Part shown: one piece after another, positions 38,299 to 48,791 of the stretch | How the letters are laid out: each line of letters starts with the position of its first letter | Position numbering within the stretch: the first letter of the stretch is position 1 | Source of the DNA: Balanoglossus misakiensis | Lineage: Eukaryota > Hemichordata | Direction: 5' to 3' | Assembly (NCBI GenBank): GCA_040954595.2 | Contig: CM082595.2 | Span: forward strand, 4,588,001 to 4,652,000 | Length of the DNA stretch: 64,000 nt | Made by a program: the position numbers and the translations under genes | The notes under the pieces: model-generated | What the model saw: the letters and a program-made list of their open reading frames with translations, nothing else | What the model was told of the DNA's origin: nothing | The model's database searches: none

Positions 38299-40060
38299 GT
38301 GGGAACGTACGTATCGCATTACGCTTTGTTTGTATTGCGGGGCGTTCGCGTGCTCGGCGCTTGGCCGTCCTCCCAGCCACACGAGTCAGTCTGGGAGCCA
38401 GTCACACACGCGCCACCGGCGTTGTGCCCCTGTCGCGGCGTAATCTCGGGCAGCTCGCTACTTTTCTCACCCACCCAAGCTATTTCGCGCCGCGGTGTCG
38501 AAATTCCCACGCCGAGTCAAAACACTGATTAAAGCGCCGATGCGGTATGGGAATTCAGAATAAACAGAAAACACGCCTTCACAAAGCGACGCCACCTCGA
38601 TTCTGGCGCGGACTTCGCGCGTGGCGTGTGGTATGAACCGGCACGTCCGCCACTGGCAAACAAAAACTGACGTTATGTCGATAAAAGAGCTTTCGCTATC
38701 GAAACTTCGACCAACAACTGTCAAAACGGTGCGTTGCGGTCGCCGAAATTAATATTCCATGAGTGTCTGCATCAGCTGTTTTCGGGGTGTCGAGTAATAA
38801 ATTTTGACTTCCCAAGCCCCCGGATGTGGTAATCTGTGCCGGGGATGTAATCGGGCCGACAGCAATGATCTGGGGGTCACCCAGATAGCATGAACAATCT
38901 TCCGGTCAAGAGGATTTGACTCGCCCATTACCGAATCTCGATATTTGGTTTTCCCACGGTATCGCGCCCTTCTTAATCATCATGAACATTTTTATGGGCC
39001 ACGCGGGGAATAGTTTTTGTTTACGGGCACGGAATGCGGCCGGAATACAACACGGCTTTGCGCGTCCGCGCTGCATATTCACCCAAGTGGTCTGAACATT
39101 TTTTTATTCAAAACTAGGGATTTTTCACTTGTGCTTGTGCATCGAATTGGCTAAAATCCAACAGACGCTGTTTCAGGTTTCAGGCCGATAAAAAAATAAC
39201 AATTTCACAGCAGAATAACAACAGCGTGTCCGGGCGATCGGCAAACGGGCAGTTTGCTACCGGGCGCCAATCTGAAGTCGCCCCATTCTGAGAAAAAAAG
39301 TTTAGTGTCTCATTGCATGCGATGCGCGATATATTCTGAGTGAATTTCAACCGGAAGATTTTAAAAATTGCTAACCCCAACCAACGGACATTTGTACCGC
39401 ACGTAGGCTATACCCTCGGAACAAACCGCGAAGCTGGCGCGCCCCTAGCAACACTCGCGGCGCGGTTCAAATCGGCACCGAAGTGGCCATTGCATGCTGA
39501 TCCTGTAACCCACCCCGAAATGCCTGTCGACATGACAGCAAGAAGCGAGCGTTAAAAACACGTTTAATAGCCACCATGCTAACATGTACGTTTCAAACGC
39601 AGCCATGTCAATTCCAATATCACGCAATGCAACGCACACCCATTTGCAATGGACAACTACCACGTCCGCTGAAATAAACATCATAACACACCCTATCGAA
39701 AGCACACGGTTGGTTTAACAGACTGTAAGCATTCACATAACATTTAATTCGCGTAAATTCAATCAGGTTCTAACTTACACTGCACGAAAACCAGCAATGT
39801 TGAATATTCGATGCATTTTTTTCCTTCGCAGGTTATTAAATATCAGACCTGTATTGACCTTTAGTCCCTCGCGTTGCCCACACAGTAGACTATGTGAATT
39901 GAGCCAGCGCACAGTCTCTGATATAGGGTGTGGGAAAACTGAAATCCCAAGTGGTCTTTGCATCGTTCTCTGTATTTCACCCTCCCTTGGCGTTTGGGTC
40001 CTCGGGTGACATGTTATTCAACTCGGTTTCGCTTCGAGTGCGTCGGAATACGGGTGGGAA
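38299..40060. promoter_or_regulatory. Downstream CSL-site cluster
   Basis: GTGGGAA/TTCCCAC starts at 38299, 38504, 38951, 39930 and 40054, five in 1.8 kb with about 0.2 expected. Four of the five are YGTGGGAA. It lies about 10 kb downstream of the HES polyadenylation signal, flanked on both sides by about 10 kb without any such site. It may be a second Notch-responsive enhancer of the HES gene. Confidence 0.45.
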
Positions 40061-41291
40061 AATTCCTGCGAAGGCCGCGCCAGATTAAATCTATTGAGCG
40101 AATGGACCAAAAAAAAATCCAGAGACTTTTTTTGGAAAAATAGCTGAGAAAGTGTTCTCTTTATGCAGTGAACAATCTTTGTCAAGTGTGTATTTTAACC
40201 GGATGCACACACACACACCCGCCGACGGTTCAGACTACGTGCCGCAAGTGTCAACACAGAGCAACAAGTTCGCTTAGCGCTTTTCCATCACTGGGCATGC
40301 GCCGACCGATGAACCCATATACCGTCGCACGTGAATCTGTGTAAATTTGAAACCTGTAGCCTCGTGAGAAACTGATTCTTTTTCCCCCTATCGGCGCGTC
40401 AGAAGTAATGGCGAATTTAATCATAAGCTCGTGTGTCTCGGTTGTACGTTTGGAAGGGTGGTCAAATTTATTGGCGGGGAGGCGTTTCAGTCGCGTGACG
40501 GGTGTGTACGTGCAAAGAACCCCCCGCTGTCAGTCACGGGTGATTGTGTGTGCGTTGTCATATAGAAAAGTCTTTTCTACAGTCTATGTGTTATACAGTA
40601 GCTTGAAGGGCCCGTGTTATTGGGCAACGGCAAATGGCAAGATGAAGCTTGGAATGTCGCTGTACCGAAGTGACTTAGAACCAGTAATAAAGTAAGGGGA
40701 TATGAAACCACGTACAACTTTCAAAATCGACATTTTACCCGTCCGCCCACGACAAAACGGGGAGGGGGGCAGGGGAGGGGGGGGGACAATATGTCCCTAT
40801 AATGCACCATAGAATCATTGGCTATTGAACAATGTAATAAGCTGCTTTGAATGCGATTTCTCCCAGGGCTGTGAGAAGAGTGGTTGGTTTTCTCACCTGT
40901 GCACACCTCTAAAATAACGGGAGGTCAAAGGTCACCTTTCTTGCAGCGATGTCACCCCGGCCTCAGGTAGAGTCTAAATTTTGGCATCGGTTTTTACGGG
41001 GAACCGTGCTCAAACTGGTAGAGCTATTATCTCTCATGAAATTGGCCGAAGTTCTCACTGACTGAAGTCGAGTGGGTGCATTTGCATGCATTGACAGTTG
41101 TGGCAAGAATGACACCAGACGTCATCTTTACTTCGGCCCACAACTTGCATAGAAGGGATGATGATAGACTGACTCCGCCGTGCTTGCCCGACAACGACAG
41201 TACACATTTTCGTGTGTGTCGCGGGTGGACGACTGATAAGTCTGTATGACTTGATTTGATAATGTACATAATGTCTTCCTTTGTTTTCCTG

Positions 41292-41318
41292 TGTTTGTTT
41301 GTTTGTTTGTTTGTTTGA
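41292..41318 (+). repeat. (GTTT)n microsatellite
   Basis: About six GTTT units followed by related T-rich sequence. Confidence 0.9.
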
Positions 41319-41791
41319 TTATTTGTTTGTCTGGGGTGGGGCGGGTGGGGTTCCAGGGGTGTGGTTTAATACATGCCTTGCAGCAGAACACAGACATGAC
41401 TGCATGTAGCGCACATAAAAAAAACACTGTGGACACCGTAGGCTAACCACTTTCTCCGCTCACTCAACGGCAACTCCCTCCGGCGATCTCACAGTGTCAG
41501 GTTCAGACATATAACGAGGAAAACTTGCACTGGTTCCGCCTTGGGACAGTCACGGTCAACTCTCAGTGAAATTTCTGCGAAATGCTTTCCTCTTTGTCTG
41601 CGGTCCTATAGCGGGTTCTCAATTAATGACCGTGTCGGGTAAGCGCACTGCCACGGGCAATGCGTTCAAAAATCCACTTTAAAGTCTTGTGGTAAAATTG
41701 CCTTGAGACAAGGGAAGTAAGGGCCGCGTTCTGCAATGAGAAAAATAATTATTCAGAGGAGAAAGTGACCAATATGTCATGATTAGGGACA

Positions 41792-42355
41792 TTATTTACT
41801 CCCCAGCCAGCCAAGACAAGTTTTGTCGTATTTTACATCGATGACAGAACGTGAGGATGAGGAGGGATGGTGGTGCGCTTGAGAGAGGCGCACAGAAGAC
41901 GCGCGACGCCTGGATTTCTCTGTATAGCCTATAGATACGCTAATTGGAATTCCGACGCATAAGGTGAACCTCCTCCGCGCGAACCGTGAGAAAAAGTCGA
42001 CCACAGCAAACAGCCAGGGATAAAATAAATATCTACGCCACAGAAAGGCTTTGTGTCCGCGCGCTCTTGAGGCTGGGCTACTAGGAGAAGTCACAGGTGG
42101 GACATACTTCAAGGCGGCTTTAGTATTGTGCAACCACATCTCAAGGTAGCCTTTTTGAGCAAACACAAATTGGTGGACTGGGTCTGCGGTCTGGTAGTAG
42201 TTCTCCTGCTCGGGGTCCTTTCTTTCGGAGGGAGTTAGCTCCAGGGTGACGATCTTTGTGTGTCCGGGTGTTTGTTCGGCGGGATAACTTTTGATTTGGG
42301 CGCAGATTCTATTGATTGGGAATCCACTTTCTATATAGGCGCTATTATGTGGAAT
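41792..42355 (-). other. Unassigned open segment, 188 codons, exon-like in its first 80 codons
   Basis: On the minus strand no stop occurs from 42355 down to 41794. The first part reads like protein, with balanced composition and C/G-ending codons (for example KIVTLELTPSERKDPEQENY and FAQKGYLEMWLHNTKAALKY). The second part is Arg/Ser/His-rich and looks random. No good upstream acceptor is visible, and the frame has no early ATG (the first lies in EMW). A possible donor (CCACCT|GTGACT) follows KYVPP. I do not recognise the family. It could be a lone exon, a pseudogene piece or chance. Confidence 0.25.
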
Positions 42356-43092
42356 TTAAATGCCCGGTTTTGCACGGTGATGTGCAGTTTGATTTTATAT
42401 CGGAGGAGGCAGCAATAATTCGGCGTCGGACTTTATTGGTTGTTGCAGTCACCAGTAGCTGCGTGTGGTTTGAGTCGAATGCTTGCTAACAAATGGAAGA
42501 CTTGAGTATGCTCTCCTATAACTCGCGAATCGCAATGCAAAGAGGGAAAACTTTTTTTGGTAATATTTTTCATCTGTCGTTGTCAGAAATAAATTAAAAA
42601 AAAATCCCCGAAAAATTCATCGCGCATTTCTGTCTGACGCAGAAATCCAAATACCTCTTACTTTCTGTGCACAGAAGCGACAAAAGAGAGTATTATTATT
42701 TTTCCAACACAGCGAAAATTTCCACGTCTGTGTTGCAGTGGGCGGCACACGCGGACGGCGGCGTACGCCTTTCTGCCATGGCTCGGACTCAACGTGGCGT
42801 GCAACTGATTCTCTTGTCACGGCTTAGTGGTGATGGACACGAAACACACGGTAGCGGGAGGTGGTTTCGCGGAGTGTGCGACAGCGACGGCGATGATAGG
42901 TGGGTGAACGGTAGTAGATGCTCCCACGTTTCTCGGATTCGTGTGCGTGTGTCTTTGCATGCTTTGCGAGGGCGGACTCCATTTACTCTGTTCCGGCGAT
43001 TGACAGGCAGGGACATACACTAAGAAAGTAATTGGATATGTGCGATCATTGACAGTCTGTGATGCAATAGAAATTGATGCATAGACATGCTA

Positions 43093-43148
43093 CTATACAT
43101 ACATACATGTACATACGTACACGCATATACATGCATGCATACATACAT
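43093..43148 (+). repeat. (ATAC)n-like imperfect microsatellite
   Basis: Imperfect ATAC/ATGC/GTAC tetranucleotide run directly abutting the 50-bp minisatellite. Confidence 0.85.
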
Positions 43149-43152
43149 TTTT

Positions 43153-43508
43153 GCAGACGGTGCTTTTTGCGGACTTTTTGTTTTACTTTTTGCGGATATT
43201 TTTTTTTACCCTTAAAGGCACGCTCTTGCAGACGGTGCTTTTTGCGGACAATTTTTGACTTTTTGCGGACATTTTTTGACCCTCAAAAGCACGCTCTTGC
43301 AGACGGTGCTTTTTGCGGACATTTTTTGACCCTCAAAAGCACGCTCTTGCAGACGGTGCTTTTTGCGGACATTTTTTGACCCTCAAAAGCACGCTCTTGC
43401 AGACGGTGCTTTTTGCGGACATTTTTTGACCCTCAAAAGCACGCTCTTGCAGACGTTGCTTTTTGCGGACATTTTTTGACCCTCAAAAGCACGCTCTTGC
43501 AGACGGTG
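43153..43508 (+). repeat. Minisatellite, 50-bp unit, about seven copies
   Basis: The unit starts CAGACGGTGCTTTTTGCGGA and continues CATTTTTTGACCC, TCAAAAG, CACGCTCTTG. From about 43255 on, the copies are almost identical at an exact 50-bp period. The first copies (43153-43255) are irregular, with internal duplications of TTTTTGCGGAC. A short open frame across it is a repeat artefact. Confidence 0.92.
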
Positions 43509-45536
43509 GGGTAGGTATGCAATGTGAGAGTGCCTGTCCTGGGCGCGTGACAGTGTCATAAATAATGATGCAATGATGAATTACAAACAAAAACCTATCG
43601 CCTTGCCACCTTCGCTATCAGCTCTTTTATTTATTGCACTTGCAATTGCTTTTTCGTCAATAAATTGTCTGGAGGACTTGTTTGAATGACTTCATAAGTC
43701 GTTCTATTTTTCGCCCAAATCAATAGGTGTATGACACGCGACGTGTATCGCAGGCCATGCCATAGGCCTAATTCAAGAGACTTGTTAGTAAAATGAACAC
43801 CTACAACTCTAGCTCCGTCGACCAGACTTGAAGCCAAAGAAAGTTATCGCGATCGAAAATAACAGCATTCCCTTTTTCGCTTTGTGGTAGCCGCCTATCA
43901 GATCTTGGAGATAATCATATCACCTGTGTATTGTCACCTGCTGATTGTCAAGGCGCAGTATAAGGCGCTCGGAGGAATCAACAACGCGTGCGCGCTTGCA
44001 TTATGGGTAATATGAGACAAGAAAGCGTGTACATTTTTCACTTTTTTTCGGCGTCAAAGATCAGAGGTTATCGGCCACCATTCGCAAATCGGTCGATTCG
44101 CATGTGTGATAAACACTGTTGATTTCTGTTATTGAAGTCGAGAATTGAGGTCGCGATTTCGCCAATATATGCACCAAACAAAAGTCTGTACACGAAGCCC
44201 ACATTTTCGACACCTGCAGTTAAAAAAATACTAAATTCACAGACGATTAAAGTATAGGAAGTATTCCATTTGTCTAATATTCTCTTGCTGTTTCATTTGC
44301 TTCTCTGAGTGATTTGCGACACTTTTGTCGCAAGCGTTATCAGGATAACCGAAATCCACCCACCTGAGACAGCTTTCAGGTAAGCAGGGAAATAAATGCA
44401 CATGTAGTACGTAGTGGTTTTCTCTAGAGAACGAGGATGTCGGGGGGGAGGTTGGTTTGTAGCTATAGCGACAGGTGATGTACCTAAACCCGTTCACTAT
44501 ACTGGAGTATGACAGACACGCTGTCACAGTGTTGTACAATCACAGACAGACGTCTATGGTTTTTATCTATCTTTTGTGTAGATCTGTATCATGTTTGTGA
44601 GTGTGCTTTGCAGGTGGGTGGGTGAGTGGGCGGACGGGTGAAAGTGGGCCTTGTTCAACTTTCTAAATGAGCAGTACAACTATGGTGTCCGCTCTAAATG
44701 TCTTCTCTCCAGGTTTCTTATGAGTCATTTACCCATAAAGAATATACATCATCCAAAAGCTGATTTTCGTTTCGAAATGATCGACATTGTAACTGAATTG
44801 CTACGGCATGGACTGGCTTTAGTATAGACTCTGTCACAGCCCACGGTTCGCTACAAGGCTCTTCACTGACACGCCCTCAACTGTTTAGCAAAGGAGAAGC
44901 CCCATATGGTGTTGTGTAGCGAACCTTCTCGCCGGGCACACATACAATCAGACCATAAGCCTGCATGGACGACGAGAGGGGCTGTGAGAGAGTCTAGCTT
45001 TAGTAGTGGGATAAACCCTGAAACAGATTTCTTGGGCAAGCTTTATTTCGCCGCCTTTTAACAAATTCTACACAACTCTGGCAGGGAAGAACAGGCAACA
45101 AGCACCTCAGCTCATTATAAAAGCGATCGCACACCGCAAAATGTCCGACACGACACACAGATACCAGAACTGGGTCATGTGACTTCCTGCCTGTCTAATG
45201 CCAGGGATTAGACAACCCCCACCCACACCAAATCGGTCATATTGTGGTATAGCTATTAAACAACGCTAATACTATATTACTAAATATACATACACATATT
45301 TCAAACAACAGGTTTGCTTTGCTCTGGCTTGAATTAATTCGCCATAATTCAAAACCTAATGATACATTTGTGACACAGAAAGCTCTCAACACAGTCCCCC
45401 AGTGCCTCAACATATTTGGGAGTATATCAATTTATCTATCGCCAAAGATGGCAAACAAAAATCAAACTGTACACAAACAGAGACCAGTCTTCTGTTGGTC
45501 TCTGATATAAATTACAAAAACGTAATGAAAATGCAT

Positions 45537-45851
45537 TTTAATCTGATAAGTGATTTTGTGTAGGTTTTCTATGGGAGAGGTTTTTGATACCGTTTGCAGT
45601 TGCACAATGTGTCACCACGGAAACTGCGAGTGAGACTCTTCTGGTCAATGGAAGATGCATAAATACAAACACACAAGAGATTCTGGTAAATTGTGAACTT
45701 CATCATCGATTCTTGGAATTTCTATTATATTTCAGATCATACATGTCCTCCACAGTTGATGGGGGTCCTTCATCAGAAACGGTGAAATCTCCCGGCTGCT
45801 TCCAAGTGGAAACCAAAATAAGTTTTTTATAGAACTGCAAACACGGCCATC
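45537..45851 (-). other. Probable 3' UTR of the OPA1-like gene with ATTAAA signal
   Basis: Downstream of the stop codon the minus strand is non-coding. The first plausible polyadenylation hexamer I see is ATTAAA (minus strand, 45537-45542), giving a UTR of about 310-330 nt. It depends on the terminal-exon call. Confidence 0.35.
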
Positions 45852-45916
45852 TCACTTCTCCTTGCTGAGTGCCTCGATGAATTCCTCTAATTTCTCCTGT
45901 ACATGTCGCACTTTCT
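45852..45916 (-). CDS. OPA1: 3'-terminal coding exon of an OPA1-like mitochondrial dynamin (partial)
   Basis: On the minus strand a strong acceptor (pyrimidine tract then ccttgcag) is followed by 65 nt. These are two bases completing a codon, then KVRHVQEKLE and EFIEALSKEK, then TGA. From memory, human OPA1 ends in [20 protein letters not shown], so 14 of 20 residues agree and the stop falls at the same place. OPA1 is a dynamin-family GTPase of the mitochondrial inner membrane that drives fusion and cristae shape. This tail is the end of its C-terminal effector (GED-like) helix. The rest of the gene should lie at higher coordinates, but I could not recognise the preceding exon, so the last intron may be long or the exon may be an isolated remnant. 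The gene converges on the HES gene, whose stop codon is 17.2 kb away. Confidence 0.62.
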
Positions 45917-46130
45917 CTGCAAGGAAATAGAAATGGTAGAACTTTAACTTCAGGACCTGAGAACACCAGTAGGTTGTCTGCTGTGAGGCATAGAGAGCTG
46001 ATGTCTGTGCATCTGACAGACTGACATTTATGATGATTGATGGTAGTCAAGTGGAAGACGACTGCAGTGTTGGGTGTGAGAGTGTGTGGTTTGTAGATGG
46101 CAGTGTTTTAAATGATGACAGTGCACATGC

Positions 46131-46254
46131 ATACACATACATACATACATACATACATACATACATACATACATACATACATACATACATACATACATAC
46201 ATACATACATACATACATACATACATACATACATACATACATACATACATACAT

Positions 46255-46292
<38 letters not shown>
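46131..46292 (+). repeat. (ATAC)n then (AGAC)n compound microsatellite
   Basis: About 31 ATAC repeats run into about 10 AGAC repeats. It lies just upstream (minus-strand sense) of the OPA1-like terminal exon, so it would sit in the last intron of that gene. It generates several long spurious open frames on both strands. Confidence 0.97.
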
Positions 46293-48590
46293 CATGGAGG
46301 TGCGGTAGCAAGAATGCAACTTGTCAAAGCCTCTGTAAACTGAAAAAAGTATCAGTTCTTGTGGCAAATGGTAAATTAGGACCCTCCCTTGAAAAAATAA
46401 AGATCCAAACAAATGAAATATTCTCCTCAAATATGAAAGAAACTGGGGCTTTAATGGCAGCTAGCCCACCCAAGCTACAAACGGGCAGTTCACAGGATGA
46501 GACCTCTGTACCTCCCTCCCCTCTCGCTCATGTTCAGTGATGGATGTGTAAAGGTCTGCCTGAGGGGATGGTGATCATCTGGTGTGCTTTGCAGGTGGGG
46601 TTAAGAAGTCACTCGGGGCGATTGTGAGAGGGTGAATTTGGTGAATATGGAGGAAAAAGGGACATTTAACACACCAGCTCCTCTCAAAGAAATCGCCACC
46701 AGGGAAGCTTGAAAAGATCTAAGAGGTGATAACAAGTGGCTGTCTTTTCAAAGTGGCTTCCGGCAAGCGGGGAAAAAAGGGTGGCACCAATTATCCGGGA
46801 AAAGCTGGCTGGGAAGTCGGGAAAAATAGCCGGCAGACTTGCCAGCATTCTCCCGGACCGGTCATATAATCATCCGGAATTATCCCGCTCCACTTGGTTT
46901 GCATGGTGGCCTTTCATGTTCCCCTCTCGTGGCAGACAATGGACCGGGAAGACTTGTGCGCAAGGGGCCAATCAACCTGTTCACTGATGAAGATAAAGAA
47001 TGAGTTCTCTCATTTGTGGGAGGGGGGGGCAATCTTTGCAGGGTTTGTTTCAGTCCGGGATGATACTTTTTTGTCTCCCACTTTGTCATTGGTTCCTTAC
47101 ACTCATCCATTCCGGAGAGTGGGAGTGACCTGGAACAATACCCGATTCCGTGAACACTTCCTGAAGCGATTCCAGCGGCATTATCCGCCAGCATTCCATG
47201 CCTACAGACAAATTCTGCCGCCCAGATTCACCCCTTGTTCGCCCATTACCCGGGCGTTCTGTCTTATTCTTGCTCCTCTCTTTGTGGCCCTACCTGTCCA
47301 CATGCCAACAAACAACTCATTAAGCAATCAAGTATTCCCCCAACTCTGTCTGCAATGACCACTAGGCACTTCTCTGGCGAGACAACAGAGCGCAATTCTT
47401 GTGATTTTATTCAGTGAGATGATGACTGAATACACAGAAAGTAGCCATGCCTTTACACTTACAGTCATCCCTGTTATGTGGGGGAAATTTATATTCTATT
47501 TTCCTGTATTTTCTGGAATACTTCAGTTACGCAATAGTAAATGTGATTAAAAGTATTTACTCTTAAATAATTGGATGCTTTTCAAAACTGTTTACTGAAG
47601 AAACAGAGCCTGCAATGATCACTTATTAGAGGTCATTAAAATAATAGATTCTGACACCCGCAACTTTGAAGGTGGTAGAGTTTATGAAAGTTTATCACCA
47701 GTGCTTGGGGGGGGGGGGGGTCAGCCATGGGACATTGTTTCAATTAAAATCAAGAAACATTCAATTAAGCAAATGTATAAAAAAAATTCAATAAAAATGA
47801 AAAGAAACATTGACTTTTATTTCAAAGAGACATTAATTCTTCATGCTCTATCACCAATGTTTCCCTGACCTCTGCGGAAAAAGTCCAACAGCAAAAAATT
47901 GTTCTGTGGAGTGTAGAACTAATTTTATCAGCTGGTAATACTCTGAGGGAATGCATGCAAAACTTGTAAGTTTGTTAAACCTACTGACCCATTCAGACAC
48001 TGTGCAACTTTATTTTCTCAAAGTTTATCGGCAAAAACCGAACTCAGCTTTTTTGGTACATGCCTATCTAAACAAACAGTCTCCTGTCATGTTCCGCCTG
48101 TCTTCTCCACTCGACAGGTCAAAATAATAGGGAAAGATTTTCCTCTTATAATAACAGTCCCGTTTGATGGAAAACAGCAAATTACAGAACTCAGTCAAAT
48201 TATCAATTACTTCCTTTCCTGCTAACTATATCACTGCAACGACCAACCCTAAGAAAAAATAGAATCTCCCAAACTCACGTAGACTCTAAAACCCGCAATG
48301 GAGCAAACCAAGTTGCACGCAGGGGTGGGCAGGCTGTGGTACACGGGGACACCCCTGTGTGCTCTGAATCAATTTACCTCTGTCAATACCTTGTAATTTA
48401 CACCGCTACCAGCTCGAATCAACCTCTATGACCTTCTTGTTCAAACTTTTCCCAGTCCATAAATCGTCTGCCCGGCACGGGACATGTGGCAAAGCAATCA
48501 GGGAAAATACTCCCTTGAATACTTCCAGCTTCTGGCCACCTTCTCGTCTCCCCCCCCCCTTTCCTCTTTGTGTGGCTGCCACCGGCAAAG

Positions 48591-48791
48591 TACTGTAAAA
48601 CACTTTATTTTCGCGAGCAATAAATTTCCGCGAAATATGCGAGAGCCAAACTAGCGTGAATATAAAAAGTCGCGTACATTTTTTTTAAGATAACGATGCA
48701 GTGAATGAGATAAGAGAACGCGAAAATTAATACAGTGGCCTCTCTCGATATCACGAAAATTTCAATCGCGAAAATAAAGTGTTTTACAGTA
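48591..48791 (-). mobile_element. TIR MITE, copy 1 (about 200 bp, TA target site)
   Basis: Both ends carry a 24-bp terminal inverted repeat beginning CTGTAAAACACTTTATTTTC, flanked by TA on each side. The inside is rich in CGCGAAAAT motifs and has no coding capacity. Its reverse complement aligns with the copy at 55829 along most of its length (shared interior GATATCGAGAGAGGCCACTG). TA duplication suggests a Tc1/mariner-type transposase supplied in trans. Confidence 0.85.

Larger units (their letters stand above)
28921..41791. other. Gene-free block downstream of the HES gene
   Basis: No gene recognised. It contains the paired CAT microsatellites, hairpin MITE copy B and the downstream CSL cluster. 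A small perfect stem, GGAGGTAC/GTACCTCC, lies at 32508-32526. Confidence 0.6.
42356..45536. other. Non-coding stretch with minisatellite
   Basis: Apart from the ATAC run and the 50-bp minisatellite, nothing recognisable is present. Confidence 0.55.

Noticed and set aside
43153-43508. CRISPR-like regular repeat
   Set aside because: The whole 50-bp unit repeats without unique spacers, and the context is eukaryotic. It is a minisatellite.
44845-44925. 11-bp inverted repeat GGTTCGCTACA/TGTAGCGAACC
   Set aside because: About one such pair within 100 bp is expected by chance in 64 kb, and there are no further element features.
46047-46540. Long open frames of repeated Tyr/Ile/His/Thr or Cys/Met/Tyr/Val on both strands
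   Set aside because: They are translations of the ATAC and AGAC microsatellite and have no independent coding support.
46903-47358. 151-codon ATG frame on the + strand
   Set aside because: No domain, no splice sites, and composition shifts along its length; noted only in the region description.
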